Source: Candidatus Fermentibacterota bacterium (GTDB taxonomy: Bacteria > JAFGKV01). From it: DNA of 20,766 nucleotides. Position 1 is the first letter of the stretch. The number at the start of each line of letters is the position of its first letter. Of the stretch, positions 6,388-13,167 are shown piece after piece. The notes under the pieces are model-generated. The model made no database searches. It saw nothing but the letters and a program-made list of their open reading frames with translations, and was not told where the DNA came from. The stretch is taken from assembly GCA_030620115.1 (NCBI GenBank), contig JAUXFG010000063.1, positions 1-20,766 on the forward strand, in the 5' to 3' direction. The position numbers and the translations under genes were made by a program.

Positions 6388-7221
6388 ATGATTCTGATGA
6401 GATTATTGTCTTGGAATGTGAATGGTATTCGAGCGGTGGAACGGAAGGGTTTCCTCCAGTGGCTCGATGATGACGCGCCGGATATTCTTTGTGTGCAGGA
6501 GACAAAGGCCCAACCGGATCAGCTTTCATCGGCAGTCAGGATGCCGGAGAGCCATCAAGCAATCTGGGCCAGCGCTGAACGAAAGGGTTACAGCGGCGTT
6601 GCCGCATTTGCGCGCCCTCAGCCCATCGCCGAGGAGGTGGGCCTCGGGATCGAGCAGTTTGATGCTGAGGGGAGAACGCTCATCCTGGACTTCGGGTCTT
6701 TTGTGCTATTCAATCTTTACGTTCCCAATGGTCAACGGGATAAGAGGCGTGTGCCATTCAAGCTTGAATTCTGCGAGGCCTTCCTCCTAAAGGCAGAGGA
6801 GATTCGGAGGTCGGGCAAGGGTGTCGTGGCCTGCGGGGACTTCAATACCGCCCATAAGGAGGTTGACCTCGCACGGCCTGCGGAGAACGTCGACAACACC
6901 GGATTTCTTCCGGAAGAACGTGCCTGGATCGATCGCTTCATAACAAGAGGCTATGTTGATACCTTTCGTCATCTCAATCAGGAGCCGAACCACTATACAT
7001 GGTGGGACTATAAGACATTTGCGCGGCGAAGAAACATTGGATGGCGGCTGGACTATTTTTTTGTAAGCGAGGATCTCCTTCCCTTTGTGACGAATGCGTT
7101 TATCATGCCAGAGGTGATGGGTTCCGATCACTGCCCTGTAGGAATCGAGTTTTCAGACGAAGCATTCTCGGAATCTAGCACGTCAGATGAAAGGCGCCCG
7201 CCACCGGCCCGCCTTTTGTGA
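6388..7221 (+). CDS. xthA: Exodeoxyribonuclease III (AP endonuclease)
   Basis: This is a base-excision-repair enzyme that cuts DNA 5' of abasic sites and trims 3' ends, Mg-dependent. All family motifs are present: WNVNGIRA (9-16), QETK with the metal-binding Glu38, the YVPNG motif with Tyr111, GDFNTAH with Asp151 and Asn153, LDYFF with Asp222, and the terminal GSDHCPV with the Asp247-His248 pair. The family core ends at GIEF (~255); about 22 extra Ser/Arg/Pro-rich residues follow, encoded where the gene overlaps the converging Mth938-like gene. ATG 6388 lies only 2-3 nt after AGGGGA, so ATG 6397 (MRLLSWNVNG, spacing ~11) is at least as likely and fits the family N-terminus better. The protein is cytoplasmic. 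Confidence 0.95.
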   Translation: MILMRLLSWNVNGIRAVERKGFLQWLDDDAPDILCVQETKAQPDQLSSAVRMPESHQAIWASAERKGYSGVAAFARPQPIAEEVGLGIEQFDAEGRTLILDFGSFVLFNLYVPNGQRDKRRVPFKLEFCEAFLLKAEEIRRSGKGVVACGDFNTAHKEVDLARPAENVDNTGFLPEERAWIDRFITRGYVDTFRHLNQEPNHYTWWDYKTFARRRNIGWRLDYFFVSEDLLPFVTNAFIMPEVMGSDHCPVGIEFSDEAFSESSTSDERRPPPARLL

Positions 7222-7516
7222 TCAGATTGTTGAAGGACGAACAGGCTGCGGAGGTCGCATAGGCATACAGCACAATGCCGCGGGCGCACAGGCTTTCTTC
7301 GAGCCCTCGGTCGAGCTTCATCAGGCCAAATTGACCAGTCCCCACCACAAGAATGGATGGGAAATCGTGGAAGTAGGGCTCCAGGTCGACAAGCTGAAGA
7401 AGATGACCTTTTCTGCGCCACCAATCAGTCACCACTCGATCCGGCAGGATAATCAGATCCGATCGAAAGGTTTTCCCATCCACCACCATTTGTCCAAATT
7501 TATACGAGTCTATCAT
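7175..7516 (-). CDS. Mth938-like domain protein (DUF498/AAMDC family)
   Basis: The 113-residue protein matches the Mth938-like fold throughout: YKFGQMVVDGKTFRSDLIIL at the start, then WWRRKGH, then LVVGTGQFGLMKL, a conserved Ala/Cys-Ser-Phe-Asn segment, and a terminal VAGAFHLTC. Related proteins include human AAMDC and the NDUFAF3 complex I assembly factor; the biochemical role in bacteria is not established. The start ATG (complement 7514-7516) has AAGG about 5 nt upstream. The 3' end overlaps the 3' end of the exonuclease gene by 47 nt on the opposite strand. It is divergent from the adenosine deaminase operon. It is complete and cytoplasmic. Confidence 0.87.
   Translation of the reverse strand: MIDSYKFGQMVVDGKTFRSDLIILPDRVVTDWWRRKGHLLQLVDLEPYFHDFPSILVVGTGQFGLMKLDRGLEESLCARGIVLYAYATSAACSSFNNLITKGGPVAGAFHLTC
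7190..7217. terminator. Possible bidirectional terminator hairpin within overlapping gene ends
   Basis: AAAGGCG (7190-7196) and CGCCTTT (7210-7216) can pair around a 13-nt GC-rich loop, with an extra T at 7217. The A/T ends on both sides would give short U-tracts on either strand. It lies inside the coding ends of both convergent genes, where a shared terminator would be expected. The U-tract is short, so this is tentative. Confidence 0.35.
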
Positions 7517-7590
7517 GCGTGCCTTCTGTTGGCCAAAAGCGTGCGATTCGCAGAGAAATCAATTCTTCTGCCTTTTTCATTCGAAGCGTG

Positions 7591-7615
7591 CGAATTCCCG
7601 CCGGGGCGGGGTTCG
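7591..7615. repeat. GC-rich inverted repeat
   Basis: CCCGCC (7597-7602) and GGCGGG (7605-7610) form a perfect 6-bp stem with a GG loop. It is extended by CGAA (7591-7594) against TTCG (7612-7615) across a small bulge. No U-tract follows in either direction. It lies directly upstream of the octamer array at 7633. Confidence 0.55.
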
Positions 7616-7632
7616 GATCTCTGGTGAAGCCA

Positions 7633-7664
7633 GAACCTCTGAACCCTTGAACGCGTGAACGGTT
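7633..7664 (+). repeat. Array of four degenerate octamers, GAACNNNT
   Basis: Four consecutive 8-bp units each begin GAAC and end in T, with three variable bases between. The unit starts are 7633, 7641, 7649 and 7657. The constant and variable positions are strictly in register over 32 bp. Confidence 0.7.
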
Positions 7665-7928
7665 ACCACTTTCTGTGCATACTTCAAAGCAGAGGACGCC
7701 GCCATGTCAAGTACCCTTGTTGACAGGTGTTCTGGCGACAGTTTCTTCCTATGGGAAAAGGACTGCGCTGCTCTGCTCATAATGCCCTATTGTGGAGAAT
7801 TCGATCTCCGTATCCCATGACAAAGGGCCGCGTCGATCAATTGCGTAGCGCCAATGGCGGCAGAGCAGAAATAGAGAATGCGCTCGCTTCTCGGGCCGCG
7901 AAGAAACCCAGCTACACTCGGAGGCACA

Positions 7929-9029
7929 TTGAATTTCGAATCAATCCCTTTCGGTGATCTGCCCAAAGCACTGCTGCATGAGCATCTCGATGGAGGCCTG
8001 AGGCCGTCTACTGTCATCGAGTTGGCCGGAGAGATCGGCTATGCGTTGCCTACCGACGATCCCATACAACTTGCCGCATGGTTTCAGCGCGGTGCTGCTC
8101 GGAAGAGCCTTCCGCTTTATCTGGAAGGCTTTGCCCATACATGTGCCCTCATGCAAACGAGAGACAACCTCTACCGAGTGGCCTACGAGATGATGGAGGA
8201 CATGCGTGACGATAATGTGATGTATATCGAAACGCGTTTTGCGCCTATGTTTCATCTTGAGGGAGGGCTGAAGCCACAGGAGGTGGTGGAGGCTGTCTTG
8301 GCTGGTCTTGAGGCGGGGAGGAGGGATTTCGGTGTTGAGTTTGGCCTGATTCTATGCTCCCTGAGACATATGAAGACTTCACGCGCAATGGCCGAGCTGG
8401 CCGTGGGATACCGCGATAATGGCGTAGTGGGTTTCGATCTGGCAGGAGAGGAAAGCGGCTATCCGCCCAAGGATCACCTGCGCGCGTTTCATTACATCCA
8501 GCGGGAGAATTTCAACATCACCATCCACGCGGGGGAGGGTTTCGGCAAGGACTCCATTTGGCAGGCTATCCAGTTCTGTGGAGCACACCGCATCGGTCAT
8601 GGCGTACGGCTCATCGAAGACATGACCATAGAAGAGGGCAGGGTGGTTGCCATGGGAAGGCTCGCGCAGTATGTGCTCGACAAGCGCATTCCCATGGAAA
8701 TTTGTCTTTCGAGCAATATCCACACCGGCACCATCCCTGAGATGAAGCTCCATCCTTTTCCCATATTCCACCTGTTCAACTTCCGGACCACACTGAACAC
8801 GGATAACAGGCTTATGTCGGGCACCACGCTCACCAAGGAATTTCAGATCGCCCATGATCTATTCGGACTCACGTTCGATGACTTCGAGAAGTTAACGATC
8901 AATGCCATGAAGAGCGCCTTCATTCCCTACCGGGATAGGTTGCGGGTGATCTATGAAGTGCTGAAGCCGGGGTATGCCAGAATACGGAGGAAATGGATGG
9001 ATGCACGCCGAGGGTTTGTCCATCAATGA
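7929..9029 (+). CDS. add: Adenosine deaminase
   Basis: The enzyme hydrolyses adenosine to inosine in purine salvage and is cytoplasmic and zinc-dependent. Metal and catalytic motifs are all visible: HEH in LLHEHLDGGLRP (His17, His19), HAGEGFG (His200, Glu203), RIGHG (His224) and NTDN (Asp292). The NTDNRLMSGTTLTKE stretch is typical of true adenosine deaminases. I chose the TTG at 7929 because GGAGG lies 4 nt upstream and the protein then begins MNFESIPFGDLPKALLHEHL, like the family; an in-frame ATG at 7878 would add 17 atypical residues and has no good ribosome-binding site. At 366 aa the length is normal. It is first in a tight operon, and its stop overlaps the next start by 4 nt. Confidence 0.92.
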   Translation: MNFESIPFGDLPKALLHEHLDGGLRPSTVIELAGEIGYALPTDDPIQLAAWFQRGAARKSLPLYLEGFAHTCALMQTRDNLYRVAYEMMEDMRDDNVMYIETRFAPMFHLEGGLKPQEVVEAVLAGLEAGRRDFGVEFGLILCSLRHMKTSRAMAELAVGYRDNGVVGFDLAGEESGYPPKDHLRAFHYIQRENFNITIHAGEGFGKDSIWQAIQFCGAHRIGHGVRLIEDMTIEEGRVVAMGRLAQYVLDKRIPMEICLSSNIHTGTIPEMKLHPFPIFHLFNFRTTLNTDNRLMSGTTLTKEFQIAHDLFGLTFDDFEKLTINAMKSAFIPYRDRLRVIYEVLKPGYARIRRKWMDARRGFVHQ

Positions 9030-10402
9030 GTTGGGACTTTCCTGGCATGATGCTCGGGATCAGCGGGGCCAGAGGGGTGGTCGGTCAGGGGCTTACCCCC
9101 GAGGTGGCTGCCCGGCTCTCGGCTGCATTTGGTTCGCTCACAGAAAGAGGCGACATGCTCCTGGCGCGTGATTCGCGACCCACGGGGGAAGCGCTTCTCC
9201 AGGCGGCGGCGGCCGGGCTCTCCTCTGTGGGCTGTACACCCAGGATGGCAGGATTGCTTACCGCTCCAGGCGCTCAGGTGGCGGTAGAGGAGATGGGACT
9301 CGCGGGTGGGATCATGGTGACCGCGAGCCACAATCCCCCGGAGTGGAATGGACTGAAGTTCATTGGGCCTGATGGTGCGTTCATTTCGGAGGACAAGGCA
9401 AGGCGTCTCTATGAGGAGGCGCGTGGCGACAGCCTCTCCCGCGCTCCTTGGGACCAATGGGCGTCTCCAGTAGCGACGCCACAGGGAACCAGGCTGCATA
9501 TGGAGAGAATCGTACAATCACCCCTGGTTGACGCCGTAGCGGTTCGAAAGAAGATGTTTCGCGTGGTTGTGGACTGCAATCACGGTGCTTTTGGCCCGCT
9601 CATGAGACAACTGGGGGCGTATCTGGATCTGGATCTCGTGCTCTTGGGGGAAGAAGCCACAGGGCGCTTTGCACATGGTGCGGAGCCCTGCCAGGAGAAT
9701 CTCCATGGTCTGGGCAAAGCGGTTCGGGAAGCGTCCGCCCATCTTGGCGCGGCGGTAGATCCCGACGGCGATCGTCTTGTTTTCTGCACACGGGACGGCT
9801 TCGTGCTGCCCGAAGAGGCGACATTGCCCATAGTTGCAATGGCCGTGCTTGCACAGACTCCCGGATCAATTGTCACCAACCTCTCCACCAGCAGCATGGT
9901 GGACTCGGTTGGTCGTATCTTCGGAATCGAGGTAAAAAGAACTCCCGTGGGGGAGGCTCATGTGGTGGCGCAGATGAAACTGGATGGCGCTGTTCTTGGA
10001 GGGGAGGGCAACGGTGGCGTGATTTTTCCTTCCATCCATTATGGCAGAGATGCCGCGGCAGGGCTGGCAGTCTTGCTGACCCACCTGGCCCGTGCCGATG
10101 CCACGCTGGAGGCTCTTTGGCAAGAACTTCCTTCGTACCATATGACCAAGCGCAAGATGAGCGCGGGAAGCATCGCCATGGATGAAGCGATCGCGAGCCT
10201 TCAGAAGTCTTTCCCCAAGGCGGACGTCGATCTCCGCGACGGCGTCAAGATTTCCACGGGGGATGGATGGGTGCACCTGCGGCCGTCAAATACCGAACCG
10301 GTAATGCGGATCGTTGCTGAAGCCAAAAGCGAAGAACTGGTGGAGGAGCTCATCCGGACTGTCAAGGATGTGGTCTTCGGCCAGGGCGTGAAGAAGGGGT
10401 AG
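9026..10402 (+). CDS. glmM: Phosphohexomutase, probably phosphoglucosamine mutase
   Basis: This is an alpha-D-phosphohexomutase with all four family loops in order: the active-site serine loop TASHNPPEWNG (Ser101), the metal-binding DPDGDR (245-250), the sugar-binding loop GGEGNGG (325-331) and the phosphate-binding RPSNTEP (419-425). The family converts hexose-6-P to hexose-1-P. The GISGARG N-terminus and GEGNGG sugar loop do not settle the substrate, and phosphomannomutase or phosphoglucomutase activity is possible. The immediate neighbour glmS argues for glucosamine-6-P to glucosamine-1-P. I start it at ATG 9026, which overlaps the add stop (ATGA), not at the in-frame ATG 8993, because coupling by 4-nt overlap is the rule here. 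Length 458 aa is normal; glmS follows after 4 nt. Confidence 0.9.
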   Translation: MSWDFPGMMLGISGARGVVGQGLTPEVAARLSAAFGSLTERGDMLLARDSRPTGEALLQAAAAGLSSVGCTPRMAGLLTAPGAQVAVEEMGLAGGIMVTASHNPPEWNGLKFIGPDGAFISEDKARRLYEEARGDSLSRAPWDQWASPVATPQGTRLHMERIVQSPLVDAVAVRKKMFRVVVDCNHGAFGPLMRQLGAYLDLDLVLLGEEATGRFAHGAEPCQENLHGLGKAVREASAHLGAAVDPDGDRLVFCTRDGFVLPEEATLPIVAMAVLAQTPGSIVTNLSTSSMVDSVGRIFGIEVKRTPVGEAHVVAQMKLDGAVLGGEGNGGVIFPSIHYGRDAAAGLAVLLTHLARADATLEALWQELPSYHMTKRKMSAGSIAMDEAIASLQKSFPKADVDLRDGVKISTGDGWVHLRPSNTEPVMRIVAEAKSEELVEELIRTVKDVVFGQGVKKG

Positions 10403-10406
10403 GAGC

Positions 10407-12230
10407 ATGTGTGGAATTGTGGGATATGTGGGATCAAAGCCTGTCCTGCCAATCCTGCTCGCAGGATTGAATCGGCTCGAGTACCGAGGATATGATTCGG
10501 CCGGTATTGCGGTGTTGGAGGAGGATCAACTTGCCGTCTACAAGGAGGTGGGAAAGCTCAGCGAGCTCCGGGAGATGCTCTCCATGGTCGAGCTCACGGG
10601 AACCATCGGCATAGGTCATACGAGGTGGGCAACCCACGGAGAACCCAGTAGGATCAACGCCCATCCCCATGTGGGTGGCAATGGCTCCTTGGCCATTGTG
10701 CACAACGGAATCGTTGAGAACTACGAACAGATCAAACGCGATCTCATCGAACGAGGACATGTTTTCCAGTCCGATACGGACACCGAGGTTCTCGCCCACC
10801 TCATCGAGGAGTACCTCGAGGATGATCTCGCCAAGGCGGTGGCCCAGGCGGTGAGCCGAATACAAGGCGCCTATGGAATCTGTGTGATTTCGTCTCGCGA
10901 TCCCGGCAAGATTGTGGCTGCGAGAAATGGCAGTCCCTTGGTGGTGGGCATCGGAGAGGGAGAGCATTTCATCGCCAGTGATGTCCCTGCATTGGCGCCG
11001 TATACCCAAAGAGTCGTTTTTCTTGAAGACGGCGACATAGTGCTCATCACACCTACTGAGATACAGACCGTGTCGGGGCGGCCCGAGCTGGCCAAGCTGG
11101 TCCATCAGGTGGAATGGGAGCCCCAACAGGCAGAGAAGGGGAAATTTCCCCATTTCATGCTCAAGGAGATATTCGAAGAGCCTGATACAGTATCCCGGGT
11201 GATCAAAGGACGTTTGATCGAGTCAGAGGGCGATGCCCATCTCGGCGGTCTCAACATGAGCCCCAAAGAGCTCCTCAACGTTGACAGGATCGTCATCCTT
11301 GCCTGTGGAACTTCATGGCACGCGGGGCTTATTGGCGAGTATATGCTCGAGGAGATGGCCCGGATTCCTGTGGAAGTGGAGTATGCCTCCGAATTCCGAT
11401 ACCGGAATCCCGTCATGAGACCAGGCGATCTGGTGATCGCCGTCAGCCAGTCGGGGGAGACAAAAGACACCGTTGCCGCGGTCCTTGAGGCGAAGCGTCG
11501 AGGCTGTCGCGTTCTTGGCATCGTGAATGCGGTGGGCACGAGTCTGCCCCGGCTCACCGATGGTGGTGTGTACCTTCGGGCGGGGCCGGAGATCGGTGTT
11601 GCCTCCACCAAGGCATTTGTCGGCACGCTGGCGGTGTTTTTTATGCTCGCCTTGCATATGGGTCGTCAACGGAACACCTCCAATGCGCAGGGCCGTCGAA
11701 TGGTGAGAGCATTGCGGCAGATCCCGGATCAGATGCAACAGGTTCTCGAGAAAGAAGGCGAGATAGAGGCTCTTGCCCAGTTTTTTGCCCGCGCCGGGAA
11801 TGCGCTGTACCTGGGTCGCGGTGTCAGCTTCCCTCTGGCACTAGAGGGCGCTCTGAAGCTGAAGGAGATCAGCTATATCCATGCCGAGGGATATCCCGCG
11901 GCAGAGATGAAGCACGGCCCCATTGCGTTGATCGATGAGAATATGCCGGTGGTTGTTGTTGCCCCTCAGGATTCCGTGTACGAAAAGGTGGTGAGCAATA
12001 TCGAGGAGATCAAGGCCCGTCATGGGAAGGTCATTGCCGTAGCCACTGAGGGTGATGCCGAAATCGCCAACAGGGCCGATCATGTAATCTACATACCGGA
12101 GACCCTGGAGGCTCTCACCCCCCTCCTCTCAGTGGTGCCCTTGCAACTGCTCGCGTATCATATCGCGGTTCGGCGTGGATGTAGTGTTGACCAGCCCAAG
12201 AATCTCGCCAAGAGCGTGACTGTGGAATGA
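10407..12230 (+). CDS. glmS: Glutamine-fructose-6-phosphate aminotransferase (isomerizing)
   Basis: The enzyme makes glucosamine-6-phosphate from fructose-6-P and glutamine, the first committed step to UDP-GlcNAc. The N-terminal glutaminase domain starts with the nucleophile Cys2 (MCGIVGYVG) and has HTRWATHG (71-78) and VHNGIVENY (98-106). The two sugar-isomerase (SIS) domains show CGTSWHAG (300-307), SQSGET (347-352) and the C-terminal KNLAKSVTVE tail. At 607 aa it is full length. The start ATG follows the mutase stop by 4 nt; AAGGGG about 7 nt upstream is the likely ribosome-binding site. No room exists for a glmS ribozyme in that gap, so control must lie at the operon promoter or in the protein. 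The stop overlaps the udk start (ATGA). Confidence 0.98.
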   Translation: MCGIVGYVGSKPVLPILLAGLNRLEYRGYDSAGIAVLEEDQLAVYKEVGKLSELREMLSMVELTGTIGIGHTRWATHGEPSRINAHPHVGGNGSLAIVHNGIVENYEQIKRDLIERGHVFQSDTDTEVLAHLIEEYLEDDLAKAVAQAVSRIQGAYGICVISSRDPGKIVAARNGSPLVVGIGEGEHFIASDVPALAPYTQRVVFLEDGDIVLITPTEIQTVSGRPELAKLVHQVEWEPQQAEKGKFPHFMLKEIFEEPDTVSRVIKGRLIESEGDAHLGGLNMSPKELLNVDRIVILACGTSWHAGLIGEYMLEEMARIPVEVEYASEFRYRNPVMRPGDLVIAVSQSGETKDTVAAVLEAKRRGCRVLGIVNAVGTSLPRLTDGGVYLRAGPEIGVASTKAFVGTLAVFFMLALHMGRQRNTSNAQGRRMVRALRQIPDQMQQVLEKEGEIEALAQFFARAGNALYLGRGVSFPLALEGALKLKEISYIHAEGYPAAEMKHGPIALIDENMPVVVVAPQDSVYEKVVSNIEEIKARHGKVIAVATEGDAEIANRADHVIYIPETLEALTPLLSVVPLQLLAYHIAVRRGCSVDQPKNLAKSVTVE

Positions 12231-12904
12231 CTTCCACGAAGCATATTCGACCGGCAGTGATAGGCATTGCCGGGGGAACCGGATCCGGCAAGACCACGGT
12301 GGCCGAGTTCATTGCAGAACGCTTCCCTGAGGGAACGGTGGCGTTGATAGGGCATGACAGTTACTATCATGATCATAGCCACCTCTCGCCCGAAGAACGG
12401 GCGCTCATCAACTATGATCATCCTGACGCCTTTGATTCCGATCTGCTGGTCAGGCAGCTCAAGGAACTCATGGATAGGCGTGCAGTTGAGCGGCCTGTGT
12501 ACGACTATGTTACACACTCTCGACAGCCCCGCGGCATACTGACTCGTCCGGCACAGATCATCCTCATTGAGGGCATCCTCGTTCTCGAGAACAAGCAGCT
12601 TCGGGAACTGATGGATATCAAGCTCTTCATTGATACAGATAATGATGAGCGATTCATCCGCCGTATGCTGCGAGATACTCATCAGCGAGGGCGTGATCTC
12701 GACTCGGTAGTCACGCAGTACATGAACACGGTCAAGCCGATGCATCTCGACTTTGTTGAACCATCCAAACGATATGCCGATGTGATCATACCGGGGGGCG
12801 CCCATAACTCCGTGGCAATGGATCTGGTGATCACGAAGATTCGCGCCCTGCTTCAGGACATGGCTGAGAGGGATGGCGAAGCTGCCGTTCCAAGTCCCAG
12901 CTGA
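12227..12904 (+). CDS. udk: Uridine kinase
   Basis: This P-loop kinase phosphorylates uridine (and cytidine) to the monophosphate in pyrimidine salvage. The Walker A motif GGTGSGKTT is at residues 16-24. The DSYYHD segment, the NYDHPDAFD motif, the PVYDYVTHSR motif and the IEGILVLEN strand are all typical of Udk. The R-x(2)-R-D-x(3)-RGRD lid region is also present. At 225 aa it is full length and cytoplasmic. It starts inside the glmS stop (4-nt overlap), so its expression is tied to amino-sugar synthesis; UMP made here could be converted to the UTP needed for UDP-GlcNAc. The last ~12 residues are a variable tail. It is the last gene of the operon, and I see no clear terminator after it. Confidence 0.95.
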   Translation: MTSTKHIRPAVIGIAGGTGSGKTTVAEFIAERFPEGTVALIGHDSYYHDHSHLSPEERALINYDHPDAFDSDLLVRQLKELMDRRAVERPVYDYVTHSRQPRGILTRPAQIILIEGILVLENKQLRELMDIKLFIDTDNDERFIRRMLRDTHQRGRDLDSVVTQYMNTVKPMHLDFVEPSKRYADVIIPGGAHNSVAMDLVITKIRALLQDMAERDGEAAVPSPS

Positions 12905-12998
12905 TCACGCTTGCCTGCGCTCTTGGGTGGAACCATCGGAGATTCAACAACTCCTTGTCGCTATACCTTCTGTGCCCCCTCGCGCTTTGATCTCCCTC

Positions 12999-13018
12999 AT
13001 GGAATGATGGAATGATGG
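12999..13018 (+). repeat. Short octamer array, ATGGAATG units
   Basis: Two perfect copies of ATGGAATG (12999-13006 and 13007-13014) are followed by a partial third (ATGG). It lies in the 263-bp spacer between uridine kinase and the first glycan gene, facing a complementary array at 13073-13104. Confidence 0.75.
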
Positions 13019-13072
13019 TCACCGTTCGCGGGTTTAGAGGGTTATGGTTCACCGGAAATCTGACCAACCTGG

Positions 13073-13104
13073 TATTCCACTATTCCATCACCCCATCACC
13101 TCAT
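13073..13104 (+). repeat. Octamer array in inverted orientation
   Basis: Four degenerate 8-bp units (starts 13073, 13081, 13089 and 13097) follow the pattern YAYYYCAY. The first two, TATTCCAC and TATTCCAT, are near-exact reverse complements of the ATGGAATG units at 12999. The two arrays could form a stem of about 16 bp with G-U pairs and one mismatch, looping out ~58 nt. The rest of this spacer (12905-13167) shows no gene; the promoter of the glycan block may lie here. Confidence 0.6.
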
Positions 13105-13167
13105 TTGCGAAGCGAAGCGGGGCCAAGCCCATCATGCCTCCACTTCAGGCCGCGCTGATTCTTCGCC

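Larger units (their letters stand above)
7517..7928. other. Divergent spacer with hairpin, octamer array and one tiny ORF
   Basis: This separates the minus-strand Mth938-like gene from the plus-strand adenosine deaminase operon and should hold both promoters. It contains a GC-rich inverted repeat (7591-7615), an array of four 8-bp units (7633-7664) and a TTGACA (7720-7725) without a matching -10 box. A 38-codon ORF (7704-7820) has a fair ribosome-binding site (GAGGA, 7 nt) but an unrecognised product; I give it about one chance in five of being expressed. The overlapping ORFs in other frames lack start signals. Confidence 0.5.

Noticed and set aside
10403-10406. Possible glmS ribozyme upstream of glmS
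   Set aside because: Only 4 nt separate glmS from the preceding gene, and no ribozyme-like sequence is seen; the gene relies on a normal ribosome-binding site.
10434-11153. 239-codon open frame antisense to glmS
   Set aside because: glmS is certain on the plus strand; the antisense product has no recognisable motif or start signal.
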